From Synergistes sp. (lineage in GTDB: Bacteria; Synergistota; Synergistia; Synergistales; Synergistaceae): DNA of 45,608 nucleotides. The DNA lies in NCBI GenBank assembly GCA_017537925.1, contig JAFYJW010000040.1, positions 1-45,608 on the forward strand. The letters run 5' to 3'. Below the pieces are notes generated by a model. The model made no database searches. It saw only the letters and a list, made by a program, of their open reading frames with translations, and was not told the DNA's origin. Of the stretch, positions 8,218 through 17,272 are shown in pieces (the first letter of the stretch is position 1; the number at the start of each line of letters is the position of its first letter). Both the position numbers and the translations under genes were made by a program.

Positions 8218-8583
8218 ATGGCAGAAAAACCTGAAAACTTCTGTTCGCCGTATATGAAGCTGATTGACGCGCTTCTTGATAAACATGCGCTTGACGTAAG
8301 CGCACACAACCTGAAGGATATCTCCGGCTTCGCCGACGTCTTTATCGTCGCCATCGCACGCTCCGAGCTCAACGCAAAAACCCTCAAGGAAACGGTAAAG
8401 GATATCCTTGACGAATCAGGCGTCAATTACCGTATAGAAGGGGAGAACAGCACAAGGTGGACGCTGATAGACGCAGGCGACCTTATTGTAAACATACTGA
8501 GCAGGGAAGGGCGCGATTACTACCGTCTCGACTCGCTGTGGGGAGACGCGCCTACCGAGAAATTTGAAGACAGGGATGAATAA
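8218..8583 (+). CDS. rsfS: Ribosome silencing factor RsfS
   Basis: A 121-residue protein of the RsfS/Iojap/DUF143 family, which binds bL14 and blocks joining of the ribosomal subunits when nutrients are short. Family features: ALDVSAHNLKDISGFADVFIVA near the N-terminus, and WTLIDAGDLIVNILSREGRDYYRLDSLWGDA near the C-terminus. The ATG at 8218 is chosen because GGGGAGTG precedes it and it starts seven bases after the LCP stop. Confidence 0.95.
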   Translation: MAEKPENFCSPYMKLIDALLDKHALDVSAHNLKDISGFADVFIVAIARSELNAKTLKETVKDILDESGVNYRIEGENSTRWTLIDAGDLIVNILSREGRDYYRLDSLWGDAPTEKFEDRDE

Positions 8584-8584
8584 T

Positions 8585-8965
8585 ATGGAATGTATTTTTT
8601 GCCGCATAAAAGATTACGTACTGGAAAACGAACTTGCCTACGCGGTGTTTGACGTAATGCCTGTCAACAAAGGACATATGCTCATAATTCCCAAAAGGCA
8701 CGTTCAGAACTATTTTGAGATAACAGCTGAAGAAGAGGCCGCGATGCTTGATCTGCTGCATAAAGGGCAGAAGCTTATCGAAGAAAAATATCATCCCGAC
8801 GGCTATAACTTCGGCGTCAACTGCAACCGCTGCGCAGGACAGTCTGTGATGCACGTGCATATGCACCTGATACCGAGATATGAAGGCGACTGCAGCAACC
8901 CTCTCGGCGGCGTGCGCGGAGTTATCCCCGAAAAAATGGGATATGTGCTCGGCAAGAAAGATTAA
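8585..8965 (+). CDS. HIT-family nucleotide hydrolase
   Basis: A 126-residue histidine-triad protein with the active-site motif HVHMHL (about residues 95-100) and a CxxC-like start (MECIFCRI). The family hydrolyses nucleoside phosphoramidates or dinucleotides. The cysteines at 3 and 6 and the NRCAGQS segment match zinc-containing HinT/Ap4A hydrolase-like members. Two other in-frame starts (TTG 8564, ATG 8576) exist. The ATG at 8585, one base after the rsfS stop, fits the family N-terminus best. Confidence 0.93.
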   Translation: MECIFCRIKDYVLENELAYAVFDVMPVNKGHMLIIPKRHVQNYFEITAEEEAAMLDLLHKGQKLIEEKYHPDGYNFGVNCNRCAGQSVMHVHMHLIPRYEGDCSNPLGGVRGVIPEKMGYVLGKKD

Positions 8966-9004
8966 AACCTCTTAGACATTACAGGAGACCAGGACTCTGA
9001 AAAG

Positions 9005-9934
9005 ATGAGAATAGCTGTCGCAGGCATAGGCGGTATAGGCGGGATATTAGGCGGCGTTCTTGCCGCAAAAGGCGCCGATACCTATTTTCTTGTACGCGGA
9101 GAAAACCTTAAAGCTATACGGAATAACGGCTTAAAGGTCGATTCTGTGTTGTGGGGCAGTTTTATCGCACGCCCTGCCGCATCGTCGGACAATGCGGCGG
9201 ATCTTGGAATCATGGACGCTGTTTTTATCTGCTGCAAAGGACATGCGCTCAGATCGATGTGTCTTGCGGCAGCCCCTATGGTCGGCAAAGATACGCTTGT
9301 CGTGCCCCTTCTTAACGGAGTGGGGGTATCAGACCTTATGCGTCCGTATCTGCCTGAATGCAGGCTGGCAGACGGTTCTATATGGGTCTTCAGCCATATT
9401 GAGGGTCCCGGCCACGTAGCACATACGTCGGGAAAATGCCGCGTCGTATTCGGCATGAAGGACGGAAGCCGTCCCGATACTCTTGATAAGCTTGCATCTG
9501 AACTTAACAGCGCGGGAATAGAGGCGCGGGTATCGGATAATATACAGCTTGACTGCTGGAAAAAATACCTTGCGATGGGCGGAAACAGCGTCCTTTTCTG
9601 CTATTATGACGGGAATACCGGCGAAGTCCGCAGCCATCCTGAATACAAAGAAGTAATGCGCGCGATAGCAAACGAAATGATCTCCGTGGCAAAAGCTCTC
9701 GGCATAAATATGCCGGAAGACTCGGCAGACAAATACGTGGAAAATTTTTCAAGCTTTTCACCTGAAACGATAAACTCGCTTTACAGGGACTTGATCAGCG
9801 GCGTTCCGCCGGAAAAGACCGAACTGGATCACCTTATCGGCAGCATGATTCGTCTCGGAAAAGAAACGGGCGTAAAAACGCCTTACCACGAAGCCGCATA
9901 TGAAAATGCCTGCCGGCGCTATGGCAAGCACTGA
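9005..9934 (+). CDS. 2-dehydropantoate 2-reductase-like protein
   Basis: A 309-residue NADPH-dependent reductase of the PanE/ApbA family. The N-terminal Rossmann motif reads GIGGIGG (about residues 7-13). The CWKKYLAMGGN segment (about 187-197) carries the catalytic lysine, and the C-terminal segment GVPPEKTELDHLIGSMIRLG is typical. PanE proper reduces ketopantoate to pantoate for coenzyme A synthesis. Many paralogs act on other 2-keto acids, and no other pantothenate genes are nearby, so the substrate is uncertain. It sits 39 bases behind the HIT gene. Confidence 0.88.
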   Translation: MRIAVAGIGGIGGILGGVLAAKGADTYFLVRGENLKAIRNNGLKVDSVLWGSFIARPAASSDNAADLGIMDAVFICCKGHALRSMCLAAAPMVGKDTLVVPLLNGVGVSDLMRPYLPECRLADGSIWVFSHIEGPGHVAHTSGKCRVVFGMKDGSRPDTLDKLASELNSAGIEARVSDNIQLDCWKKYLAMGGNSVLFCYYDGNTGEVRSHPEYKEVMRAIANEMISVAKALGINMPEDSADKYVENFSSFSPETINSLYRDLISGVPPEKTELDHLIGSMIRLGKETGVKTPYHEAAYENACRRYGKH

Positions 9935-10048
9935 TACCGATATTGAAGCATCTGCGGGGGAGTTATTTTAAAAAATATATAATGTCCTATAATTTATCTT
10001 ATGTTATATAAAGGCGGCCAAAATAGAGCCTTTCCGTAACAATATATA

Positions 10049-10186
10049 TTAAACGGCCACGGCTATGACGTTTTTTACCGCATAAATTGCAGATATAACG
10101 TACAACTTATCAATACTGTTTTTGACAAGATTCCTAAATTCATCCTTTATAGCGGCCTGATTCAACTGTATAATTTTATCGGACAT
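10049..10186 (-). pseudogene. Remnant of an IS256-family transposase N-terminus
   Basis: A 45-codon reading frame starting MSDKIIQLNQAAIKDEF. The first 27 or so residues match, from memory, the start of IS256-family transposases (pattern MSEKIxQLNxAxIKxxLxxLVxxSVEETLN). The likeness ends at about SIDKLY and a stop follows 18 codons later, so nearly the whole transposase is gone. The surrounding AT-rich stretch 9935-10300 holds no other gene I can support. It is probably the scar of an insertion element between panE and the transporter gene. Confidence 0.5.
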
Positions 10187-10302
10187 GGCACTAAACCCTT
10201 CCTCGGTTGTGATTTTGTGTGGTGACTTAATCTTACCGAGTGGTTATAGACCATGTCTATCTTTTTATGAATTTGCGTAACCTATTTCACTTTATCAAAC
10301 AT

Positions 10303-10337
10303 AAAACTCCCGCGGCTGATAAAACCGCAGGAGTTTT
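10303..10337 (-). terminator. Terminator of the NSS transporter gene
   Basis: AAAACTCC-CGCGG at 10303-10315 pairs with CCGC-AGGAGTTTT at 10325-10337 with one bulge. T-rich sequence follows on the reverse strand, just behind the transporter stop. It is near-symmetric and could work in both directions. Confidence 0.7.
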
Positions 10338-10373
10338 GTCGTTAAAGGATCAACTTATATAAAAGATAACCTG

Positions 10374-11753
10374 TTATTTAAAGAATTTCTCCCAATATCC
10401 GGTAGCAAGTATTATCAGAACTATGACCGGCGCTATGTATGTCAGGTAGAAACGCAGCGACGCCGGCACCTTGAGTCCTGTACCCATATCCGCTTCCTTT
10501 ATGAAGTTGTCCCAGCCCCAGCCGTAGCGCATGACGCAGAAAAGCAGATAGACAAGAGCTCCTATCGGCAGCAGGTTGTTGCTGACGATAAAGTCTTCAA
10601 GGTCAAGCACCATCGAGCCTTCGCCGAAGGGCTGGAAGCCGGACCAGATGTTGAAGCCGAACGCGCACGGCAGCGCAAGTATGAATACCGATATACCCGT
10701 GAACAGCGCGGCTTTTCCGCGTTTCCAGCCGAAGTGATCCATAAAGCCGGCAAGGATGTTCTCAAAGACCGCAATTACGGTAGAAAGCGCCGCAAAGCTC
10801 ATGAACAGGAAGAAAAGCGCGCTCCAGAAGCGTCCCTGCGGCAGATGGTTGAACATGTTCGGAAGCGTTACAAAAATAAGCCCTGGGCCGGCGCCCGGGT
10901 TGATGCCGTAGGCAAAGCATGCCGGGAAGATTATGAGCCCTGCCGTGATGGCGACCGCGGTATCCAGAGCGGTCACTATGATCGACTCCCCTACCAGCGA
11001 ACGGTCGCGCCCGATGTAGCTGCCGAATATAGCCATGCTGCCTATGCCTATGCTGAGCGTGAAGAAGGCCTGCCCCATCGCCGCGTAAACGCTCGTCCAG
11101 AGACCATGTTCCACAAGGTGGCTGAAATCCGGTTTAAGATAGAACTCAAGCCCCTTGCCGGCTCCCGGCAGCGTCACTGAACGCAGCACCAGCGCGAGCA
11201 TTATCAGAAGAAGCCCGCACATCATTATCTTGGTCACACGCTCGACTCCTCCGCGCAGCCCCGAGAAGCAGACGACAGTGCCGATAAACACGGCAAGAGC
11301 CATCCAGAATACCAGCGCCTGAGGAGATGACAGCAGACCGCCGAAGACTCCGCCCACCTCGTCAGGAGTAAGCCCGGTCATGCGCCCCGCAAGGGAATAC
11401 CATGTGTAAGCCAGCATCCACCCTGTAACAACGGTATAAAACATCATAAGGATATAGTTGCCGGCCCAGGCTATATACCCCCACAGCGACCAGACGCCGT
11501 GCTGCGGGCACAAAGTCGTAAATGACCTTACCATGCTCTTCTGAGAGGCACGCCCTACCGCGAACTCCATTACCATAATCGGCATCGCAAGCAGCAGAAG
11601 GAAAATAATATACATCAATACGAATGCCGCGCCGCCGTACTGCCCCGTGATAAAGGGGAAGCGCCACACGTTGCCGAGTCCTATTGCGCAGCCTGCGGAA
11701 AGAAAGATAAATCCTATTCTGCTCCCAAGCGATTCGCGTTCATGTTCTGCCAT
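10374..11753 (-). CDS. Sodium-dependent transporter, neurotransmitter:sodium symporter (NSS/SNF) family
   Basis: A 459-residue inner-membrane protein with about 11-12 hydrophobic segments. TM1 carries the family signature GLGNVWRFPF (about residues 22-31), whose unwound middle binds Na+ and substrate in LeuT-type transporters. Bacterial members import amino acids or related amines with Na+. A perfect GGAGGT ribosome site precedes the ATG. It is a single-gene unit with its own terminator. The substrate is not readable from sequence, though an amino acid would fit the inferred lifestyle. Confidence 0.93.
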   Translation of the reverse strand: MAEHERESLGSRIGFIFLSAGCAIGLGNVWRFPFITGQYGGAAFVLMYIIFLLLLAMPIMVMEFAVGRASQKSMVRSFTTLCPQHGVWSLWGYIAWAGNYILMMFYTVVTGWMLAYTWYSLAGRMTGLTPDEVGGVFGGLLSSPQALVFWMALAVFIGTVVCFSGLRGGVERVTKIMMCGLLLIMLALVLRSVTLPGAGKGLEFYLKPDFSHLVEHGLWTSVYAAMGQAFFTLSIGIGSMAIFGSYIGRDRSLVGESIIVTALDTAVAITAGLIIFPACFAYGINPGAGPGLIFVTLPNMFNHLPQGRFWSALFFLFMSFAALSTVIAVFENILAGFMDHFGWKRGKAALFTGISVFILALPCAFGFNIWSGFQPFGEGSMVLDLEDFIVSNNLLPIGALVYLLFCVMRYGWGWDNFIKEADMGTGLKVPASLRFYLTYIAPVIVLIILATGYWEKFFK

Positions 11754-11881
11754 TAAAATACCTCCGCTTCAGAAATAAAAATAATTAAGCACTTATATTA
11801 CCTGTAATAAAAGCATCTGCAGCGATTATTGTCAAACATCTCTGCAGGCGGTCATGATTATAAGCGAAATAATTATAATCG

Positions 11882-11919
11882 AAAAAACACAAGATGCCAG
11901 CCGAAGCCGGCATCCTGTG
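11882..11919 (-). terminator. Strong terminator behind tpiA
   Basis: On the reverse strand CACAGGATGCCGGC-TTCG-GCTGGCATCTTGTG forms a long stem with a TTCG tetraloop, followed by six Ts (complement of 11882-11887). About 80 bases separate it from the tpiA stop. Confidence 0.9.
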
Positions 11920-12000
11920 CGGAATATTTTACAAAACTGTTTTCAGCAGACAGGAAGAAAGAGTTCCCAGCGACATGATCTATACCCCGCAGGGGAAGAT

Positions 12001-12786
12001 TCACATCGCGTTTTTGACTATCTGTATGAATACCTCAGGCTTCAGCGAAGCGCCGCCGACAAGGACTCCGTCTATATCGGGCTGGGACATGATGCCTTTG
12101 GTATTCTCCGGCTTTACGCTGCCTCCGTACAGTATTATAAGTTTATCTGCGGTTTCAGTGCCGAATGCCTCTTTTGAAAGCCCGCGTATAAAGCGGCATA
12201 CTTCCCCGGCGTCGGCGTCGCTTGCGGTCTTTCCGGTACCGATCGCCCATACCGGCTCATAGGCAACTATTATCTTTTCCGCGACCGTCGCCGCGTCAAA
12301 GCCTTTAAGACCTTCGTCGAACTGTCTTTTGATAACGTCAAACGCTTTGCCTGCCTCGCGCTCATCAAGGGTCTCCCCTACGCAAAGGACAGCGGTCAGA
12401 CCGCCTTCGACGGCAGTGTGCATTTTTTTATTCAGCTCTTCATCGGTCTCGCGGAATATATGGCGTCTTTCGCTGTGCCCGACGAGCGTGTGCGTCGCGC
12501 CTATCTCGGTGATCATCGGGACGGACGTTTCGCCGGTAAAGGCGCCCTTCAGTTCCCAGTGGCAGTTCTCCGCTCCGATTATGACCGGCATGCCGCCGCT
12601 TTCCTGCACTGCGGTAAGCAAAGAAACTGCGGGTACAAAGAACGCTATCTCCTCGGCGCCTGACGCTACATTTTTGCCTGTTTCCGGCGAAGCCTTCAGC
12701 TCGGCCGCAAATTTGTTCAGGAATTCTTTCGTTGCCGCGGGTCCGTTATGCATCTTCCAGTTTCCGGCTATGAATTTTCTCCGCAT
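12001..12786 (-). CDS. tpiA: Triose-phosphate isomerase
   Basis: A 261-residue TIM-barrel enzyme interconverting dihydroxyacetone phosphate and glyceraldehyde 3-phosphate. Catalytic residues are visible: Lys11 in GNWKM, His104 in GHSERR, Glu177 in YEPVWAIGTG. The flexible loop 6 (YEPVWAIGTGK) and the phosphate-binding GGSV and GVLVGGASL segments are intact. AAGGAG precedes the ATG. It lies behind pgk but has its own promoter (12808-12836) after the pgk terminator. Confidence 0.97.
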   Translation of the reverse strand: MRRKFIAGNWKMHNGPAATKEFLNKFAAELKASPETGKNVASGAEEIAFFVPAVSLLTAVQESGGMPVIIGAENCHWELKGAFTGETSVPMITEIGATHTLVGHSERRHIFRETDEELNKKMHTAVEGGLTAVLCVGETLDEREAGKAFDVIKRQFDEGLKGFDAATVAEKIIVAYEPVWAIGTGKTASDADAGEVCRFIRGLSKEAFGTETADKLIILYGGSVKPENTKGIMSQPDIDGVLVGGASLKPEVFIQIVKNAM

Positions 12787-12807
12787 TTCTCTGAGTCTCC
12801 TTGTATA

Positions 12808-12836
12808 TATATAATGTTATCAAAAATATATGCCAA
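12808..12836 (-). promoter_or_regulatory. Promoter of tpiA
   Basis: Reverse strand: TTGGCA (12836-12831), a 17-bp spacer, TATATA (12813-12808). Transcription would start near 12801, leaving a leader of about 15 bases with the ribosome site. Confidence 0.6.
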
Positions 12837-12874
12837 AGACATTTTCGCCGCTGTTTAATATAACATTATCATTA

Positions 12875-12906
12875 AATTAAAAGGGCGGATGATCCGCCCT
12901 TTTAAT
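12875..12906 (-). terminator. Terminator between pgk and tpiA
   Basis: A perfect palindrome of about 15-bp arms (AATTAAAAGGGCGGA / TCCGCCCTTTTAATT). The A/T-rich outer arms make it work in either direction. It ends the gap-pgk mRNA. Confidence 0.85.
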
Positions 12907-12922
12907 TCAGTCGTTATTTCCG

Positions 12923-14113
12923 TCAGCCTATAACGTAAGGCTCTATGCCCGGAAGGCTCTTGCCCTCGAAGAACTCAAGGCTTGCTCCCCCTCCGGTGGA
13001 AACGTGGGATACTTTATCCTGCATTCCAAACTGAGCGATCGCGGCCGCCGAATCGCCGCCTCCCACTACCGTAAGAGCGCCTGCTGCCGTGGCGTCAGCC
13101 AGCGCTTTAGCGACGGCTTCCGTTCCCTTTGCAAAAGCGGGCATTTCAAAAACGCCCATGGGACCGTTCCACAGCACGGTTTTGGCGCCCAAAATCTCTT
13201 TTGCAAAGAGCTCCGCGCTTGAAGGTCCGATATCAAGGCCCATCTGATCCGCGGGGATAGCGTCTGCCGCAACGACGGACGCCGGGGCGTCGGCTTTGAA
13301 TTCGGGAGCGACTACCGCGTCGACAGGAAGGAGAATCTTCACGCCCAGTTCCGCAGCTCTTGCAAGCATCTCTGAAGCAAAGCCGAGCTTTTCGGTCTCG
13401 CAGAGAGACTTGCCCACTTCCCTGCCCTGCGCCTTCAGGAATGTAAAGGCCATACCGCCGCCGATAACGATGCTGTCAACTTTTTTCAGCATATTCTCGA
13501 CTACCGCGATCTTATCCGAGACCTTCGCGCCTCCTAAAATGAGGACAAAGGGCTTTTTCGGATCATCGCGGGCAGCGGAGAGCATCGTGATCTCACGGTC
13601 GATAAGCTTGCCCGAGAAGGACGGAAGCAGCTCCGCTGCGGCCCTTGTCGAGGCGTGAGCCCTGTGCGCGGCGCTGAAAGCGTCCATTACAAAGACGTCA
13701 AAGTCTTTTGTGAGCTTTTTTGCGAACCCGGAGTCGTTCTTTTCTTCCTCAGGGTAGAAACGCACGTTTTCAAGAAGCAGCACTTCGTCCTCTTTCCATG
13801 AGGATACCGCTTTGTCCACTTCTTCTCCGATGCAGTCGGGAACAAAACGAACGTTCCAGCCCGTAATAGCGGCAAGCTCCTCTGCGACGGGAGCAAGGGA
13901 GTACTTCAGGTTAACAGTCCCCTTCGGCCTGCCGAGGTGCGAAACCAGCGCTATGCGGGCCCCGTATTCGCGCAGCTCATTGAGAGTCGGAAGGTGAGCT
14001 TTTATCCTCGTGCAGTCGCTTACGCGGCCGTCGGCCGTCGGGACGTTGAAGTCTACCCTTACAAGGACTTTTTTACCTGCTACATCCTGACGTGAAAACG
14101 TCTTCAGACGCAT
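12923..14113 (-). CDS. pgk: Phosphoglycerate kinase
   Basis: A 396-residue two-domain kinase making ATP and 3-phosphoglycerate from 1,3-bisphosphoglycerate and ADP. The N-terminal signature [12 protein letters not shown] (about 14-25), the substrate-binding segment SHLGRPKG, the [12 protein letters not shown] segment and the C-terminal nucleotide-binding [10 protein letters not shown] segment are all present. The ATG is three bases after the gap stop, so the two are translated from one mRNA. Length is normal. Confidence 0.98.
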   Translation of the reverse strand: MRLKTFSRQDVAGKKVLVRVDFNVPTADGRVSDCTRIKAHLPTLNELREYGARIALVSHLGRPKGTVNLKYSLAPVAEELAAITGWNVRFVPDCIGEEVDKAVSSWKEDEVLLLENVRFYPEEEKNDSGFAKKLTKDFDVFVMDAFSAAHRAHASTRAAAELLPSFSGKLIDREITMLSAARDDPKKPFVLILGGAKVSDKIAVVENMLKKVDSIVIGGGMAFTFLKAQGREVGKSLCETEKLGFASEMLARAAELGVKILLPVDAVVAPEFKADAPASVVAADAIPADQMGLDIGPSSAELFAKEILGAKTVLWNGPMGVFEMPAFAKGTEAVAKALADATAAGALTVVGGGDSAAAIAQFGMQDKVSHVSTGGGASLEFFEGKSLPGIEPYVIG

Positions 14114-14116
14114 AAT

Positions 14117-15139
14117 TTACAGTCCTTTTGCGAGTATATAGTCCGCGAGGTCGACGATCCTGTTGCTGTATCCGAACTCGTTGTCATACCATGAAAGGAT
14201 CTTGACCATCTTGTCGCCCATCATCAAGGTATGTTTCGGAGCAAATATCGACGAATTGGTGTTCCCTACGAAGTCCATCGAAACGAGGTCTTCCGGCTCA
14301 TATTCCAGGATGCCTTTGAGCGCGCCTTCCGCCGCTTCCTTCATTGCTGCATTGACTTCGTCCGCTGTGGTCGGTTTTTCCAGTACGGCCGTGAGGTCGA
14401 CGATCGAGACGTCCGGCGTCGGGACTCTGAGCGCAAAGCCGTTCAGCTTGCCTTTAAGCTCGGGCATTACTTCGGAGATGGCCTTTGCCGCTCCGGTCGT
14501 CGTCGGGATGATCGAAAGAGCCGCAGCTCTGCCGCGGGAGAGAGTCTTATGCGGGAAATCGAGGGTCTTCTGATCGTTGGTGTAGGCGTGGATCGTGTTC
14601 ATAAGGCCTTCCTTGATGCCGAACTTGTCCTGCAGGACTTTGCAGACCGGGGCAAGGCAGTTCGTTGTGCATGAAGCGTTGGAGATGATGTTGTGCTTCG
14701 CAGGATCATATGAGCCTTCGTTTACGCCCATAACTATGGTTACATCATGGTTTTTGGCCGGCGCCGATATTATGACTTTCTTTGCTCCGGCTTCGATGTG
14801 CGCCTTGGCGGCATTGGCATCCGTATAACGGCCTGTTGACTCTATAACGAGATCGACTCCCATTTCCTTCCACGGAAGCTTCGCCGGATCGGGTTCGGCA
14901 AGTGCTCTGACGCGCCGGCCGTTGATAACGAGGTAATCTCCGTCAACTTCAACAGTGCCGGGGAAGCGGCGGAATACCGAATCGTACTTGAGAAGATACG
15001 CAAGCGACGAAGGCGGCGTCAGATCGTTGATAGCTACGATCTCAAAGTTATTATTCTTTCCGTTTGTGAAGTAAGCGCGGAGAGAGAGACGGCCGATGCG
15101 GCCAAAACCGTTGATTGCAACTTTGTACTTCTTAGCCAT
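14117..15139 (-). CDS. gap: Glyceraldehyde-3-phosphate dehydrogenase
   Basis: A 340-residue tetrameric enzyme of glycolysis. The Rossmann motif INGFGRIGR is at 9-17. Asp39 in AINDL points to NAD rather than NADP as cofactor. The catalytic cysteine is Cys157 in SNASCTTNC, with His184 as its partner. AAGGAGG precedes the ATG with a 10-base spacer. It is first of the gap-pgk unit. The leader upstream holds terminator-like alternative hairpins (see 15170-15218). Confidence 0.98.
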   Translation of the reverse strand: MAKKYKVAINGFGRIGRLSLRAYFTNGKNNNFEIVAINDLTPPSSLAYLLKYDSVFRRFPGTVEVDGDYLVINGRRVRALAEPDPAKLPWKEMGVDLVIESTGRYTDANAAKAHIEAGAKKVIISAPAKNHDVTIVMGVNEGSYDPAKHNIISNASCTTNCLAPVCKVLQDKFGIKEGLMNTIHAYTNDQKTLDFPHKTLSRGRAAALSIIPTTTGAAKAISEVMPELKGKLNGFALRVPTPDVSIVDLTAVLEKPTTADEVNAAMKEAAEGALKGILEYEPEDLVSMDFVGNTNSSIFAPKHTLMMGDKMVKILSWYDNEFGYSNRIVDLADYILAKGL

Positions 15140-15169
15140 GATTGAAGTGCCTCCTTGAAATTTTTGGGA

Positions 15170-15218
15170 CCTGTTTTGTAAAAAAACAGGAATAAGTTTT
15201 GAATTTATTCCTGTTTTT
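15170..15218 (-). promoter_or_regulatory. Alternative hairpins upstream of gap (terminator or leader element)
   Basis: Reverse strand, 5' to 3': an arm at 15218-15205 (AAAAACAGGAATAA) pairs with 15195-15181 (TTATTCCTGTTTTT), making a terminator-like hairpin with a T-run. The 3' arm (CCTGTTTT) can instead pair with AAAACAGG at 15177-15170, forming a second, mutually exclusive hairpin. The first hairpin may simply end the debranching-enzyme mRNA. If the promoter at 15223-15251 is real, both hairpins lie in the gap leader. Confidence 0.6.
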
Positions 15219-15222
15219 ATTG

Positions 15223-15251
15223 ATTCTGCTACTTACCTGTACTTATGTCAA
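15223..15251 (-). promoter_or_regulatory. Candidate promoter of gap-pgk
   Basis: Reverse strand: a perfect TTGACA (15251-15246), a 17-bp spacer and CAGAAT (15228-15223), a moderate -10. Transcription would begin near 15216, inside the hairpin region. Confidence 0.45.
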
Positions 15252-15298
15252 TTACGTTTTTCTGTTCCGATGCTTCCGCGGAAACGAAAAAACCCGCG

Positions 15299-17272
15299 TC
15301 ACTGCTCCGTTTCAAGATTTTCATGCAGGACCCGCAGCAGCTCGCCGAGAGAGATCGCGGAAAGCACATCCCCGTGCGGCCGGTACGGCATTATTCCGTC
15401 GAAGAGCTGCGCCACCCCGCAGAGACAGCCGTGCCTCAGGTGTGAGTTGAACGGACGTATGAATGCCCATCCGAGATCCTTTCTCTTCGGGTTATACTTC
15501 AGATATGCCGTTATAAACTCTCCGAGCAGCCACGGCCATGCCATGCCGCGGAAACGGGCCTTTTCGCGCTGGTCTGAGCGTCCCTCCGAACGCCCCTTGA
15601 ACTTATCGTGGCGCGGGTCGAGCGTGCGCAGTCCGTAGGTCGTGTAAAGCGTGTTCCAGCAGAGGCGGATCACGCTCTGAGCCGCTTCGGGCTGCAGCGG
15701 ACTGAACGGAAGAGAAACAGCAAGTATCTGGTTCGGCCTTATGGCTCCGTCGCCGGTGAATGTTTCGGGATCGACAAAATCATAGAGCCCGTTCATATCA
15801 AAGCTCCAGAATGTGTCGCAGAAGGACTTTCCGCATTTTTCGGCCGCTTTGGCGTATTTTTCGGCAGAGGCCGCGTCAGCGTATTTTTCCGCGCACCTGA
15901 GCGCGTTGTACCACAGCGCGTTGACTTCGACCAGGCATCCGCTGCGCTTGACGACGACTTCGTCTCCGGCCACAGTGTTCATCCAGTAGCGGGCGGGGTC
16001 GTTTCCGGTCATCACAAGAAGCATATTGCCGCCGCATTTGACGTCAAGCTCTTCAATACCAGAAAGATATCTGTCGGTGACCGCAAAAAGGGCCTTAAGG
16101 AGTTTTTCTCTGTCCTGCGGATTCGCTTCCGTATGATGCGACAAGTATTTGTCGACGGCATAAACGAACCAGAGCCCGCAGTCTATGCGCCCGTATTCGG
16201 GCTTTTCGTCTTCAAGCAGGCTCTCCGGCATGACCCATCCGCAGCGCTCTGCAGCGGCAGCCCAGTATTTAAGCGTTTTTGCAGCCGTTTTTTCCCTGCC
16301 CGTGGCAAGCAGCAGCCCCGGAAGCGCTATAAACGTATCGCATGCCTTCGCCGCAACGGAGGGATAGCCTGTATATATCGGGGCTATGCTTTCGGATCTG
16401 TCGTCGACAAGATGGTATGACGAGGCTATCATATCCTGCTCGGCACTGCTGAGCGCCGGGATATTCGCCTGTTCCAGTATATCCTCGAATCTCTTCGCTT
16501 CTTCGTTTTCGATCTCGCTGAGCTCTTTTATCGTAAACGTTTCGGGTTTATCGGAAAGTATGATATAGACCACGTCGCCTTCCGACATTTCGTTCGAGAC
16601 GACGCCGGGAGACCAGAGATGATCCACGCAGGCAGCGTCGCCGTCGTCCTGTTCGTATATAAGGTTTTCAAACCAGAGCGGCTTAAGCGCCCAGGTCCCC
16701 GCAGTTGCTGTGCAGCAGCTTACATGTCCCCTTCCGCTCACGCATATGCCGAGACTGTTTTCGGAAGAGACTGAAAAAGCATCCTTCCCCGCTTCAAGAC
16801 ATACCTCGCTGTTTTTCCTGTGCGCAAAGAGAGGGCGCAGGTCAAGGCGAATCCTGCCCGGCGCTGCCAGCAGCTCATACTTTACGACCGTGCATTCTTT
16901 TCCGTGAGGCATAAAAATGGATTTCTTAAGCAGAATGCTGTGAATCACAAAGAGCATTGAAGGGAACGGATTACCCTGGTATTCCTGCAGATATCTGTAC
17001 CCGTCGGGGTATACGAGATCTTTATAGCGGTTTGTCGACAGCTGATACTTTTTGTTGTTGTCAAAAACTGTTTCTTCGATCTTGCTTACAAGGACCGAAT
17101 GCTGTTTTTCATTTTCAGGCCTTAAGACAAGAAGCCCGTGTTCTCTTCTTGTGTTAGCTCCTATGACGGTGGAAAAACCGTAGCCTCCGCGCCCGTTGGA
17201 TACGAGAAACTCCCTTCCGGCGCCTTTGTCATAGGTGTTAACGTCAGCCTTTCCTAAGTACATCGGCATCAT
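15299..17272 (-). CDS. Glycogen debranching enzyme (amylo-alpha-1,6-glucosidase type)
   Basis: A 657-residue protein. The N-terminal domain (about 15-235) carries REFLVSNGRGGYGFST, typical of the archaeal/bacterial debranching-enzyme N-domain. The C-terminal (alpha/alpha)6 barrel carries CLVEVNALWYNAL, AIRPNQILAVSLPFSP, TTYGLRTLDP and WPWLLGEFITAYLKY. The family cuts alpha-1,6-linked glucose from glycogen limit dextrins in the cytoplasm. Three possible starts lie at 17272, 17269 and 17263. AAGGGG at 17283-17278 fits the later two better. It overlaps the end of whiA, so its translation is coupled to that gene. No other glycogen gene is in the window. Confidence 0.88.
   Translation of the reverse strand: MMPMYLGKADVNTYDKGAGREFLVSNGRGGYGFSTVIGANTRREHGLLVLRPENEKQHSVLVSKIEETVFDNNKKYQLSTNRYKDLVYPDGYRYLQEYQGNPFPSMLFVIHSILLKKSIFMPHGKECTVVKYELLAAPGRIRLDLRPLFAHRKNSEVCLEAGKDAFSVSSENSLGICVSGRGHVSCCTATAGTWALKPLWFENLIYEQDDGDAACVDHLWSPGVVSNEMSEGDVVYIILSDKPETFTIKELSEIENEEAKRFEDILEQANIPALSSAEQDMIASSYHLVDDRSESIAPIYTGYPSVAAKACDTFIALPGLLLATGREKTAAKTLKYWAAAAERCGWVMPESLLEDEKPEYGRIDCGLWFVYAVDKYLSHHTEANPQDREKLLKALFAVTDRYLSGIEELDVKCGGNMLLVMTGNDPARYWMNTVAGDEVVVKRSGCLVEVNALWYNALRCAEKYADAASAEKYAKAAEKCGKSFCDTFWSFDMNGLYDFVDPETFTGDGAIRPNQILAVSLPFSPLQPEAAQSVIRLCWNTLYTTYGLRTLDPRHDKFKGRSEGRSDQREKARFRGMAWPWLLGEFITAYLKYNPKRKDLGWAFIRPFNSHLRHGCLCGVAQLFDGIMPYRPHGDVLSAISLGELLRVLHENLETEQ

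Noticed and set aside
15608-16420. A 270-residue forward open frame
   Set aside because: Shadow of the debranching-enzyme gene; no ribosome site or protein motif.
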